Origin: Methylococcaceae bacterium
GTDB lineage: Bacteria; Pseudomonadota; Gammaproteobacteria; Methylococcales; Methylomonadaceae
Direction of reading: 5' to 3'
NCBI GenBank assembly: GCA_006844585.1
Contig: SPJM01000248.1
Coordinates: forward strand, 1 to 55,004
Length of the DNA stretch: 55,004 nt
How positions within the stretch are numbered: the first letter of the stretch is position 1; every line of letters starts with the position of its first letter. Shown here piece after piece: positions 43,981-53,272 of this stretch. Made by a program: the position numbers and the translations under genes. The notes beneath the pieces were generated by a model. It saw nothing but the letters and a program-made list of their open reading frames with translations. It did no database searches and was not told where the DNA came from.

Positions 43981-44826
43981 TTAGCTACTTTTATCCGAAT
44001 TGTCTTCCTTGTTATGGAAAAAATAAACGCCTAATCGTATACGATGGCGATTATTGGTTTTATTTTTATCATTCTTCTGCAATTCCAAAGCTTTGTTATT
44101 GATCTTGATTAAGGTTTCCATCCCCGTTTTTTCAGAAAGCTCCATCAGTTCTTCCACAGAGCTTTCCGATAATTCGTCGTAATAGACCGCACGCTCCAAC
44201 AAAGGCGGCTGCTCGTTTTTCATATTATGTACGGATGCGGCAATATGATCATGCAGGTTTTCCCCAAAAAACCAGGCTTTTTCTTCATCGCCCTGTTGGG
44301 GAATGAAGGCGGCTTGGTTCAAATGGACAAAATTGTCTTCATCCAAGGTGACGATATTCATATTTAACCACTCATCTAAAATTGCCCGTGAACGAATGTC
44401 TTTATTCACTGAAACCACTAAACTTTCAAAGGAATTGTTTCCTCCTTGTTTGGCCAATCTGGGCAGCGGGCGAGGGCCGTTTTCATCGCTGAAATTCGGA
44501 TCGCCTAGCCAACGTGAAATCAGCAGCGCGCTGAGCGAGCTGGTTGAGTATTCAATTTCCGGAATGGCTTGATTTCTTAACCGTTTGACATCTTTTCGAT
44601 GCACGCCGGTTATAAAGTGTATTCGGCTATCTGTTTGTTTCTTATTGGATAATTTAAATTCATTTTCTGCGACTTCCACATAAATTTCTTTTAATAACTC
44701 ACTGAGCACCGGGTAGGTGATGCCGCTGGAAATAAAGAAATTGACCAGTGGCCGTAAAATTTTTTTTAACGCCCGGATGACGTCAATGGAATGATTTGGG
44801 TTTGGTTGCAACAAGGGCTTAAGCAT
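43981..44826 (-). CDS. DUF6502 family protein, probable DNA-binding regulator
   Basis: This 281-residue cytoplasmic protein shows the DUF6502 pattern. The N-terminal third (ALKKILRPLVNFFISSGITY, LLKEIYVEVAENEF, then SRIHFITGVHRKDVKRLRNQ) reads like a winged-helix unit. The middle has SALLISRWLGDPNFSDENGP and RSRAILDEWLN. The C-terminus is charged and Lys-rich. There is no catalytic motif. Genes of this family often sit next to DUF5666 genes, as here. A perfect palindrome just upstream of the ATG could be its own operator. The regulatory role is inference from the HTH-like sequence. Confidence 0.78.
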   Translation of the reverse strand: MLKPLLQPNPNHSIDVIRALKKILRPLVNFFISSGITYPVLSELLKEIYVEVAENEFKLSNKKQTDSRIHFITGVHRKDVKRLRNQAIPEIEYSTSSLSALLISRWLGDPNFSDENGPRPLPRLAKQGGNNSFESLVVSVNKDIRSRAILDEWLNMNIVTLDEDNFVHLNQAAFIPQQGDEEKAWFFGENLHDHIAASVHNMKNEQPPLLERAVYYDELSESSVEELMELSEKTGMETLIKINNKALELQKNDKNKTNNRHRIRLGVYFFHNKEDNSDKSS

Positions 44827-44840
44827 AAAATAATCTTGTT

Positions 44841-44857
44841 GTGGTAAATTTTACCAC
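44841..44857. promoter_or_regulatory. Palindromic operator candidate upstream of the DUF6502 operon
   Basis: GTGGTAAATTTTACCAC is a perfect 8-bp inverted repeat around one central base, 15 bp upstream of the DUF6502 start. The half-site GTGGTAAA recurs at 45028-45035 in the same intergenic region. It is a plausible autoregulatory site. Confidence 0.55.
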
Positions 44858-45318
44858 TTGTAAAAAAAATACTCTACTTAATGTAATTGTAAAAAGGATT
44901 TTATCTGCTTTAACGGTAATAAAAAAATGCTATTCCTGCTGCTTGCCATTTAAATTGTTAAAGATCTTCAAGTATGAATGTAATCGCTTTTTAGTCGGGT
45001 TTTTTTTGTTTACAAAGAGCGGGGAATGTGGTAAAAATTAAACAGTGGGTATAATTCCCACAAAACAATTTTTCGGCGAGAACGACGGGCGTTCTATTCT
45101 GAAAAAGTTTTTAATCACTTAAATTGATAGTCAGGCGTTTTAACAAGAATTACGCAGCTTAAATAGCCGTTTCGATACAGTTTCTTGTCTTTCGCATAAT
45201 ATGAAAAATGAATGTAAGTGATTGTTTTATTAGATTTCAACGCTGCCGCTCATGTTGTAAGCGGGAAAGGGTTTTAAGTGTTGTTTTTTCTTGGGATTAT
45301 CGATTGACGAGGTTGGGT
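44858..45318. other. Divergent intergenic region
   Basis: There is no gene in about 460 bp between the DUF6502 operon (minus) and the cytochrome cassette (plus). It is AT-rich, contains the GTGGTAAA half-site at 45028-45035, and must hold both promoters; I see no clear sigma-54 or sigma-28 motif. An in-frame extension of the cytochrome gene up to 45208 has no signal-peptide character and was not used. Confidence 0.6.
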
Positions 45319-48300
45319 ATGAATAATTTTAATAACGATAGATTTTCTCAAAGTTATCGGAGCATAACAGTCATAAAGCTGTTTCTAATGACCTTGTTAA
45401 TCAGCCTCTCGGGCGTTGTATTTTCAGGTGATAATAACAGCAGTTTTACGATAAAAAAAGCCAAATGGGAAGCAGGCGACGCCAAACTTGAGGTGGAAGG
45501 AAAAGGAAAAAAAGGCGAAACCGTCAATATTTATAATGCAGCGACCAATGAGCTGATTGCCGCAGTCACCGTCCCTAAGAAAAAATGGAAATTGAAGAAA
45601 AAAGGCGTGGCGATTGCGCCTTGTCGCGTCCGTGCTGAACAATCGGATGGTCAGCAGGTGGAAAAGAAGGTTTCTAAAGCGCCTGATGATTGCGATTCCG
45701 GAGCCGTCATTGCCAAGTCGGAAGCTGAGGAAAGCGAATTGCGAATTAAAGAAAGCAAGTGGGAGTCCGGCGACGCCAAGCTGGTTGCCAAAGGTTTTGG
45801 TTCGCAAGGTGAAACAATACAGATCATCAATCCGGTCACCCAAGAACTTTTCGCAAGCTTGACGGTAAAAGAAAAAGAGTGGGAGTTGGAGAAAAAGGGT
45901 TTGCCGATAGCGCCCTGTCAAATTCAGGCTCAACAATCGGATGGACAAACGGTGGAAAAGTCAGTGAATAATACGCCGTCAGATTGTGATCAGGAAGGCA
46001 GCGGACATCAGGATGAGGAGGACGACGAGGGTTCCAATAATGGCGCAAAACCCAAGAACGCCTTTAATATATTGATGAATTATGAGTTGGGCATGCATTG
46101 TACCGGTTTTGAGTTCTCTTATTGCTGCGTGTTGCCGCCTTATAACTCCATCTTGGCGCAAGTGGTAAAAACCGAAAAAGGCAGCCCGTTTCCTGAACTG
46201 TTATTGGCCGATCCGGCGGTCGGCCTTGATTTCTTGGGTAGGCCGACAGTGGTGCGCGACACTGAACTGGATGCCGACGGCAATTTCAAGAAGTATGTGA
46301 TGCGCTATTGGCATGAGGCGCAACCGAGAAATGACGGCAAAGGCGCGCCGCAAACTGATCAATTAATCAGTCTGGTGGAAGGAAATTCCTTATTAATGTG
46401 GAATACGGTTTTTGACGCGGCGCAAGTGGATGCCAATAATGCCTTGGTGACTGGCGGTTATCAAGGCGCTGACAATGTGGTGCTGGGCGATGGCGATACC
46501 CAGGATGATAATGATAATTACGCTAATGCCTGGTTGAATCATTTGTATATTTATGAAGATCTGGAAGGCGCTAATTCCACCGGCACCAGCCTGGAAAGCG
46601 ATAAAATCCGTTTGGGCATGTCTAATGCGTCTTTAGGCTTTTCCACTATTTTACCGGAAAACAGCGGCCCGGCTTTTCATCCGGTGGGGCCGGGCGGAGG
46701 GCTGAATAATGTGCTGACCAATTCCGGCGATCACGGCACCGTTGTTTATACCCAATCCAAAGTATTGGAAAACTTGCCGGTCATGTTGACTGCGCCGCGA
46801 ATTTGGGAGGCTTTAGGTTTGCCGTTAACGCCTTTTGAAGACACCATTAATTTCTTCGGCGATCCGGGCGCAATTAATGAGTCGTCAATACGGCCTTATG
46901 TGGCGATGAAAGCGCAGTTGCATCATTATGACGTTAATCAGTCGGGCGGCATCGGCGAGCCGGTGCTGGATAGCGGCAATCCGGTCATCGGCTTCGGCAC
47001 CGCGCCGATTGACATTCCCAATTGTGAGCGCTGTCATGCATTGGGCGACGGCGATTCGGTGAACAGCGCTCAAAACGGCTATCCGGCGATTGCCGCTAAA
47101 GTGCAGGGCGAAATCGAATTTTGGAACGCCTATTACGATATTTCCGGTAGCGATTCGGATTGGTACTCTCGTTTGAAAGGCGCTTCAATCAGCATGTTGG
47201 CCTTGCATGATGAACAACACGGCACCGCATTCACCGCCAATTATGATCCGCAAAGCAATGACGGCAATACCATCACCCGTTTGGGTCATGAAACAGTGTT
47301 ATGTCAAAAATGCCATGCCGATAATGTGATTGCCGTAGTGAAATCGGCAACCCATAACGGCGGTGATTTGATTCCGCCTTTATCCGAAGCGATTCATTTG
47401 AATCATAAAGATAATGTGACCGATGATAGCTTGGGACGCAACGGCGGTTGTCAAGGTTGTCATCCGGCGCATAGATCAGACGGCGATTTAGCCGGTTATC
47501 CGATTGATGAATTGGGTTTAAACGCCTTTGCCGGCGGCGATAACCGGGATGCGGCCGGGGGCTGTTATGTCGGTCGCGATGTGCATTCTAACCCTGGACG
47601 CAATGAAGAATGCGAAACGCCCAGTCATTTGAATGCCGTGGGGCAATGGCTGGTGGATAATGTAACCCATGATTCCGGAGGCGACAAAGGTATTTGGTGC
47701 ACTAATTGTCATACTCAATTCAGCCAGGAATTATGGAAAGCGGAAAATGTAGAGTCTTTGGTTCATGCTAAACCGGGCGATGCCGGACATGTGCGGGAGC
47801 CGTTCGCAGGCGCGACCTTGGCGGATGTGGCGGCGGCTGTCGGCGTTTCCAGCACGCAAGCCGAACAATGGCTGGATCCGAAAAATAATGATGATACCGC
47901 CGCTATTTGGATGCCGGATCCGGGGCTTTGTGACCACGTGTCCGGCTTGTTCGGCGGTCCCAGCAGCCGTTTTCAGGACGCCAATGTGGCGACTATTGAA
48001 GTCAGTTTGGTCGGGCAATCTTGTTCCACCGGTTTCGGCGTCGCCGGGCCGGATTGTGATAATAACGGCAGTGCGGATTTTCAAATATGCGGCAGTCAGG
48101 ATGGCGATGGCGATTTCAGCGTGAATATCCTGGATTTTTGCACCACCGCGGATTGCATAAGCGATGCCCAGGCCAGTTTGGCCAATTCCTCAGCTGTTCC
48201 GGTGCCGTTCTCAGCGGCGACCGATGGCCGGGATCACTGGTTGGCGGCCGGAGAACCGCATTGCGCGGATTGCCATGCCGCGCCTTTTGTCGAACAAAGC

Positions 48301-48966
48301 GGCAATATCAATCCTTATCCGCCTTTCAATTATCCGAAAAAAGCATCCTTGTTCCGCTATTCGCGCGGACACCAGGATATTACTTGCCAGGGTTGTCACG
48401 AGTCTATACACGGTTTATATCCGGTCACCCCGGATATCGACACCACGACTTATGCGCAAGCCGCCAGCTTAAACTCGGATGGTTCACATGGTCCGTTAAA
48501 ATGTGGCGCTTGCCATGAAGCGGATCAGAACGGCGTTGCCAGTTGGGCGGATCGGATGAAGTATAAAGGCCAAAAAATTAAAGATGACTTTGATTTGGCG
48601 GTGGCCTGGTCGCATACCTATACTGATGAAGCCGATCCTCGGGAAGCGGTGTGTTTGAATTGTCATGGCAATGAAAATGATGAAATCGGCTCCAGAGAAG
48701 AAGATTGGCTGGAACATGCTCAAAAAGGCAGGGTATCCAGATTGGCGATGGATAAAGTGGAAATATTGCAGCTAGGGCATGTAGCCGGCGACCCGGCGTT
48801 TGAAGACCCGTTTACCTCTGTATGTAAAGGTTGTCATGAAGATAAGCGTGAAAAAGTGGCCTGTTCCAATACCGATTGGAAGGAGCATTTGCCCAAAGGC
48901 CGGGTAGCTCAATCGGTTTGGGAATATGTTTCCGAGCAGGAAGCGGGCTCTACTTGCGGTTGGTAA
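45319..48966 (+). CDS. Exported nine-haem cytochrome c with two Ig-like domains
   Basis: This 1215-residue protein starts at ATG 45319 (GAGG 6 nt upstream) with an N-terminal membrane/signal segment ending VVFSGD. Two tandem copies of an 85-residue Ig-like unit follow (FTIKKAKWEAGDAKLEVEG / LRIKESKWESGDAKLVAKG, each ending APC...C). Next comes a haem-free motif NYELGMHCTGFEFSYCC (residues about 254-270). Nine CxxCH haem sites follow: CERCH, CQKCH, CQGCH, CTNCH, CADCH, CQGCH, CGACH, CLNCH, CKGCH. The first seven align one to one with the paralogue at 50485. The tail ends in a lone CGW. It acts outside the cytoplasm; redox partner and substrate are unknown. First gene of the cassette. Confidence 0.88.
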   Translation: MNNFNNDRFSQSYRSITVIKLFLMTLLISLSGVVFSGDNNSSFTIKKAKWEAGDAKLEVEGKGKKGETVNIYNAATNELIAAVTVPKKKWKLKKKGVAIAPCRVRAEQSDGQQVEKKVSKAPDDCDSGAVIAKSEAEESELRIKESKWESGDAKLVAKGFGSQGETIQIINPVTQELFASLTVKEKEWELEKKGLPIAPCQIQAQQSDGQTVEKSVNNTPSDCDQEGSGHQDEEDDEGSNNGAKPKNAFNILMNYELGMHCTGFEFSYCCVLPPYNSILAQVVKTEKGSPFPELLLADPAVGLDFLGRPTVVRDTELDADGNFKKYVMRYWHEAQPRNDGKGAPQTDQLISLVEGNSLLMWNTVFDAAQVDANNALVTGGYQGADNVVLGDGDTQDDNDNYANAWLNHLYIYEDLEGANSTGTSLESDKIRLGMSNASLGFSTILPENSGPAFHPVGPGGGLNNVLTNSGDHGTVVYTQSKVLENLPVMLTAPRIWEALGLPLTPFEDTINFFGDPGAINESSIRPYVAMKAQLHHYDVNQSGGIGEPVLDSGNPVIGFGTAPIDIPNCERCHALGDGDSVNSAQNGYPAIAAKVQGEIEFWNAYYDISGSDSDWYSRLKGASISMLALHDEQHGTAFTANYDPQSNDGNTITRLGHETVLCQKCHADNVIAVVKSATHNGGDLIPPLSEAIHLNHKDNVTDDSLGRNGGCQGCHPAHRSDGDLAGYPIDELGLNAFAGGDNRDAAGGCYVGRDVHSNPGRNEECETPSHLNAVGQWLVDNVTHDSGGDKGIWCTNCHTQFSQELWKAENVESLVHAKPGDAGHVREPFAGATLADVAAAVGVSSTQAEQWLDPKNNDDTAAIWMPDPGLCDHVSGLFGGPSSRFQDANVATIEVSLVGQSCSTGFGVAGPDCDNNGSADFQICGSQDGDGDFSVNILDFCTTADCISDAQASLANSSAVPVPFSAATDGRDHWLAAGEPHCADCHAAPFVEQSGNINPYPPFNYPKKASLFRYSRGHQDITCQGCHESIHGLYPVTPDIDTTTYAQAASLNSDGSHGPLKCGACHEADQNGVASWADRMKYKGQKIKDDFDLAVAWSHTYTDEADPREAVCLNCHGNENDEIGSREEDWLEHAQKGRVSRLAMDKVEILQLGHVAGDPAFEDPFTSVCKGCHEDKREKVACSNTDWKEHLPKGRVAQSVWEYVSEQEAGSTCGW

Positions 48967-49036
48967 AACTCAAGCTTAACGAAGAGCATCGTACAAGGAT
49001 GTACAGCGCTTTTGGAACATTGCCCTCAAACACGTT

Positions 49037-49058
49037 GTAGGTCGGACTTCAGTCCGAT
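49037..49058. repeat. REP-like palindrome
   Basis: GTAGGTCGGACTTCAGTCCGA matches the copy at 27183-27204. It sits in the 123-bp gap between the nine-haem cytochrome and the isomerase gene, where it could stabilise or partly end the first message. Confidence 0.8.
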
Positions 49059-49089
49059 AACTGAACATACACCAAGCTATTCAAAAGAT

Positions 49090-50424
49090 ATGAAAAAGTT
49101 AATAATTTCCACTCTCTTCGCTTCCGGCCTGCTGTTGGCGGCGCAATCGCCGATGGCGCAACCCCAAAGCGATGTGATTGCCCAAGTCGGGGACCAGCAA
49201 ATTCGCTTTCATGATATAGAAGTGATGATTAACAGTTCCAATATGGTCGGCTTGAAAATACCGCCGACCGGCAGCCAGGCCAGAAATCGCTTGCGTTTGA
49301 CCTTATTGGATAAAGTCATTGACGCCAATTTGATTTATTTGGACGCCAAGCAGCATCAAGCCGACAATAATCAAGTCTATCAATATGATGTGCAACGTTA
49401 TCGCGATGCCATGTTGGCGTCGATATTCAAACGAAAATATTTGACAGCGGTAGACAATATCAGCGATGCGGAAGTATTGGCTTATTACAAGCAACATGTC
49501 GATCAGTCCAAGCCGTTCACCAAAGATACCGGTGACGCTTTGCGGGCGGTCATCAAAAAGCAAAAATTCATCCATAAAAAATCGGCGATAAGGCAAACCC
49601 TGAGAAAGGGAGTGTCTGTGAAAGTTTTCGAAAAGGAATTAACTCTGCAAGGCGATGCTTCACGACGGGATGAGCAAGTGATTGCTCGATTGAATGATGA
49701 GCCTGTTTTGTGGCGTGATGTGAAAAACAGCATTTCAAGTCAGGATGAGCAACAGCGTATAGATTCGATTCATCGTTATATGGATAAAAAAATCATTTTG
49801 TTAAAAGCCCGGCAAATAGGGTTAGAACGAGATCCGGATTTTCTCGCCACCATGGACGAGTATAAAAAAACACGTTTGATCAATTTGCATCGCTCTCAAT
49901 TGCTGGCGCAAATGGAGCCGACTGATCAACAATTGGGACAGTATTTTGTAAGCAATCGGGCAAAGATCAGCATAGATGAAGCGCGTAAATTGCAGATGAT
50001 TGTGGTTGCAGATGAGAGCCGCGCGGGTTGGCTGAAAAATCAAATTGAAAACGGAAAAATGACATTGTTTGAAGCCGCTTCTCAATATTCCATCGACCCG
50101 AAAGCTAAAAGCAATTTGGGGGAAATCGGTTGGGTTTTGAAGGGTAGCGGTTTTCCGGCATTGAATGATTTAGCATTTTCGCTGGCGCTTAATCAATTAG
50201 GCGGCCCGGTGAAGTCGCCCGCCGGTTGGCATTTAGTTAAAGTATTGGATATTCGCGATGCCCGTTTTCAAGACATCGCTCAGGCGGAAACGCGCAAAAA
50301 AACCCGGCGTCTTTTTTTGAATGACAAAATGGATGAATATGTGATTCAATTGCGTAAAACCCGGTATTCTGTTGAAGTTTATGAGCAAGTGTTTAAAAGT
50401 CTGGTTGAATCGGAATTAAGCTAA
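49090..50424 (+). CDS. Exported parvulin-type peptidyl-prolyl isomerase (SurA-like)
   Basis: This 444-residue protein from ATG 49090 has a signal peptide ending PMAQPQ. It has a SurA-like N-terminal helical region (VIAQVGDQQIRFHDIEVMIN) and a second VIARLNDEPVLWRDV unit. A parvulin domain near residues 310-410 includes ARKLQMIVV, FEAASQYSIDPKAKSNLGEIGWV (in part: ASQYSIDPKAKSNLGEIGW) and GGPVKSPAGWHLVKVLDIRDA (in part: KSPAGWHLVKV). Such proteins fold exported or outer-membrane clients. The position between two paralogous cytochromes suggests they are its clients. The upstream extension to 49012 crosses the REP and is rejected. Confidence 0.87.
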   Translation: MKKLIISTLFASGLLLAAQSPMAQPQSDVIAQVGDQQIRFHDIEVMINSSNMVGLKIPPTGSQARNRLRLTLLDKVIDANLIYLDAKQHQADNNQVYQYDVQRYRDAMLASIFKRKYLTAVDNISDAEVLAYYKQHVDQSKPFTKDTGDALRAVIKKQKFIHKKSAIRQTLRKGVSVKVFEKELTLQGDASRRDEQVIARLNDEPVLWRDVKNSISSQDEQQRIDSIHRYMDKKIILLKARQIGLERDPDFLATMDEYKKTRLINLHRSQLLAQMEPTDQQLGQYFVSNRAKISIDEARKLQMIVVADESRAGWLKNQIENGKMTLFEAASQYSIDPKAKSNLGEIGWVLKGSGFPALNDLAFSLALNQLGGPVKSPAGWHLVKVLDIRDARFQDIAQAETRKKTRRLFLNDKMDEYVIQLRKTRYSVEVYEQVFKSLVESELS

Positions 50425-50449
50425 AGCCAAACCAATTTACAGGAGATTG

Positions 50450-50485
50450 ATGATGTTGATTTTTCAGCGGATAATGAGCCTGTAA
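50450..50485 (+). CDS. Candidate 11-codon leader ORF upstream of the seven-haem cytochrome
   Basis: AGGAG at 50441-50445 is followed by ATGATG and an open frame MMLIFQRIMSL. Its TAA overlaps the cytochrome ATG as TAATG. The cytochrome start itself has no good ribosome site, so translation of this leader could be required for it. There is no sequence-level proof that the peptide is made. Confidence 0.45.
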   Translation: MMLIFQRIMSL

Positions 50486-52800
50486 TGTCTCGCATTTCTT
50501 CTTTTCAGTTCATATTGCCATTAATCTGCGCGGCCTTATTTACTGCTTGTTCGCAGCCTGAGCAAGTTCAAAAGACGCAGGCTAAGGCAAGCCCGCCGCG
50601 CGATTATTTAATCATGGTGAATTATGAACTAGGCATGCATTGCACCGGCTTTGATTTTTCATATTGCTGCGTATTACCGCCTTATAATTCGATACTCGCT
50701 CAGGTGGTAAAGACCGAACGCAATGCCGAAACGCCGCAGTTGCTGGGCGCTGACCCGGACAACCCGGAAATTTTGATCGATGGCGATAAGCGTTTTAAAT
50801 TAGCGTATACCCATGAAGATCCGGACGGCATTCCCAATACCTATTCGGCGAGAAAGAAATTGATTTATTGGGGCGTGGCTTATCAGGATGGCCAACTGCC
50901 TGATTATGAGTTTAACCACCTCTATATTTATGATGATCTGGAAGGGTCTAATCGGCTACAGACCAGCGCTGATGACAAGAAACGTCATGTCGGTACTGAT
51001 TTACCGATTAAAATCAATCGAGGGCCGACCGGCCAACACGTCGGCAAAGGTTTTTTACGCTATTCCGGCGATACCGGGACAGTGGTGTTTACCGATTCAC
51101 CGGTGATGGAAAATGTGCCGATTCAATTGACCGTACCGGGTGTTTGGGAAGCTTTAGGATTACCGTTAACGCCATTCAATGACCAGTTTACCGCTTTGAT
51201 TTCTCTGGATGAATCAATGGTGCAACCGTTCCAACAAGCAGTGGTGACTTTGGTGGATGCAGAATCCGAGCAGCCTGTGCTTGATTCATCGGGGCAGGTG
51301 GTGCGCTTTTTCGGAGTTAACCCCATCGACGTGCCGAACTGCGCCCGCTGCCACGCCAATAAAACCGCAAACGGCGACAAATACACCAAATATCAACAGG
51401 AATATCAGTTTTGGCGGGAGATTCGCGGTTCCGGCGAATGGTACGCCGAACTCAAAGCGGCGGCTATTTCCATTTTGGAAATCCATGATGAAAACCACGG
51501 CACTAACTTTCTCGGCGCTTGGCCGGGCGGGGCGAATACATATACTCGTTTGGGGCGGGATTCGGTGCTGTGTTCATCCTGTCATGCCGATAATATTATC
51601 GGTCAATTACAATCTTTGAGTGTTGCGCAGATGAAGCAAGCAGATGTGCAAGTCGGGCATGCTAATTTAGCTGCGCCGGAACAGTTGATTTCACCGCTGT
51701 CAGAAGCTATCCATAAAGCGCATCAGCAAAAAGCGCCTATGCCTGATGCTAACGGTCTGGCCAGTAATTGCCAGCTTTGCCATCCTTCGCATCGCAGCGA
51801 CCGCAGTTTGGATGAATTCCCGTTAACGACGGAGGGAAGCAATTTATTTGCCCAAGGCGATATACGCGACGCTAAAGGCTGTTTCACTCGCCGCGATTTA
51901 CACGGTAATGCAAAACGGAATATAGATGGCGCGGAAACGGAAAGTTCGCTCAATGCCGTCGGTGAGTATTTATTATCAGAAGTGATGATGGATGAGCAGG
52001 GCGATGATAAAGGACTTTATTGCACCCATTGTCATAATCGTTTGTCGCGGGAATTATACAAAGCCGACCATTTAAATGATGCGGTTAAACAAACCGGGAA
52101 AACCTTGCGTAACCGTTCACTGACTGAAATCTCTCAGGCTTTGGGGGTAAATACCGATACCTTGATTCAGGATTATTTGGATCCGAGAGTTCCGATGAGT
52201 GGAGGCGATGTGAGCAGCGGGGTGTATCGGGTGTGGGAACGTTCCGGTCAAACCATTGCAGACATTGCGCGAATTAAAGTCGATGATAATAATCAACCCT
52301 TGTTAACCCCGCCGGATCAAGATGGCGACCGCTCGGTGATGATTGCCGACACCGATCCCAATGGCGTTGATGGCGTCGCGGTTCCTTACGATGCCGCCAC
52401 CCACGGACGGGATTATTGGCTGGCGGCGGGAGAACCGCATTGTGCGGATTGCCATAAGCCGCCTTTCGTGGAAAGCATGGGCGGCGGCGCTTTTCCAATT
52501 GATCAGCCTGGCAAATATGCCTTGATGCGGCATTCTAAAGGTCATTCGGCAATAACCTGTCAAGGCTGTCACCAATCCACTCATGGGCTTTACCCGGTTG
52601 ACCCTGAAGTCGATGTGGCCAGTTATCAACAAGCGGCTCTATTGAATGCCGATCAAAGTCACGGGCCGGTTAAATGTGCTGCTTGCCATCAAGTCAATCA
52701 TTACGGCGTTCCCAGTCGTTACCCGGAATTGATTCCGGAAAACAGCCGCCAATGGTTTGATTTTGCTCAGGCGGTGGAGTTGCAACATAGTTTGAGATGA
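50485..52800 (+). CDS. Seven-haem cytochrome c lipoprotein
   Basis: This 771-residue protein has a lipoprotein signal (lipobox LFTAC, Cys near residue 22). The haem-free motif NYELGMHCTGFDFSYCC (residues about 46-62) comes next, followed by seven CxxCH sites: CARCH, CSSCH, CQLCH, CTHCH, CADCH, CQGCH and CAACH. It is a paralogue of the nine-haem protein over its whole length (for example WLAAGEPHCADC and ITCQGCH...HGLYPV in both), but lacks the Ig-like units and last two haems. Lipidation places it on a membrane, periplasmic or at the surface. It is preceded by a coupled leader ORF and followed by a small lipoprotein gene after 10 bp. Confidence 0.88.
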   Translation: MSRISSFQFILPLICAALFTACSQPEQVQKTQAKASPPRDYLIMVNYELGMHCTGFDFSYCCVLPPYNSILAQVVKTERNAETPQLLGADPDNPEILIDGDKRFKLAYTHEDPDGIPNTYSARKKLIYWGVAYQDGQLPDYEFNHLYIYDDLEGSNRLQTSADDKKRHVGTDLPIKINRGPTGQHVGKGFLRYSGDTGTVVFTDSPVMENVPIQLTVPGVWEALGLPLTPFNDQFTALISLDESMVQPFQQAVVTLVDAESEQPVLDSSGQVVRFFGVNPIDVPNCARCHANKTANGDKYTKYQQEYQFWREIRGSGEWYAELKAAAISILEIHDENHGTNFLGAWPGGANTYTRLGRDSVLCSSCHADNIIGQLQSLSVAQMKQADVQVGHANLAAPEQLISPLSEAIHKAHQQKAPMPDANGLASNCQLCHPSHRSDRSLDEFPLTTEGSNLFAQGDIRDAKGCFTRRDLHGNAKRNIDGAETESSLNAVGEYLLSEVMMDEQGDDKGLYCTHCHNRLSRELYKADHLNDAVKQTGKTLRNRSLTEISQALGVNTDTLIQDYLDPRVPMSGGDVSSGVYRVWERSGQTIADIARIKVDDNNQPLLTPPDQDGDRSVMIADTDPNGVDGVAVPYDAATHGRDYWLAAGEPHCADCHKPPFVESMGGGAFPIDQPGKYALMRHSKGHSAITCQGCHQSTHGLYPVDPEVDVASYQQAALLNADQSHGPVKCAACHQVNHYGVPSRYPELIPENSRQWFDFAQAVELQHSLR

Positions 52801-52810
52801 AGGGTTGTTT

Positions 52811-53272
52811 ATGAATGGCCGCGCGAAACTGGGTTTTGTAATAATAGCTGTTGCCTTATCAGCATGTAACAAACCGCTATGGATAACACACAGTCCTGAA
52901 ACAAAGGTCTACACTATGCGCGATGTGCCGATAGTTGAATTACGTCGTGAATCCGAAAAGTATATCGGCGCAGCATTTCAAGGTCGTTTCAAATTTTATC
53001 GGATTTATCAGGGGATAGAGTCGGTAGCGGAAGTTAAAGACCGTTCTCAAATTGTTTTGGGGAAAACCCATTTTACCGCCCGGCCTATAGATCAATATGG
53101 TCATGTAATCCGCATCCGAATTACCCCGCAGCAGCATGAATGGTTTAAATCCAACGGTATTGAACGGCAGGATATTATTAATGCTAAAGTGCGCTTTGCC
53201 GGGGTATCGGTCAAGCAAACCATCGCTTTTGAGTTACTGGAAGTGTTAGCGCCCATGGTGAACGAACAATGA
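52811..53272 (+). CDS. Small lipoprotein of the cytochrome cassette
   Basis: This product of about 153 residues has a lipoprotein signal peptide with lipobox ALSAC. I do not recognise the mature domain. It contains RDVPIVELRRESEKYIGAAFQGRFKFYRI (in part: LRRESEKYIGAAFQGRF), suggesting a small beta-barrel of the OB or nucleic-acid-binding-like fold seen in some envelope proteins, but this is only a guess. ATG 52811 was chosen, with GAAGGG 6 nt upstream. It overlaps the thioredoxin gene by 4 nt (ATGA), so both are cotranslated with the cytochromes. Confidence 0.75.
   Translation: MNGRAKLGFVIIAVALSACNKPLWITHSPETKVYTMRDVPIVELRRESEKYIGAAFQGRFKFYRIYQGIESVAEVKDRSQIVLGKTHFTARPIDQYGHVIRIRITPQQHEWFKSNGIERQDIINAKVRFAGVSVKQTIAFELLEVLAPMVNEQ

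Noticed and set aside
45208-45318. 37-codon upstream extension of the nine-haem cytochrome
   Set aside because: It has no signal-peptide character, and ATG 45319 has GAGG at the right distance.
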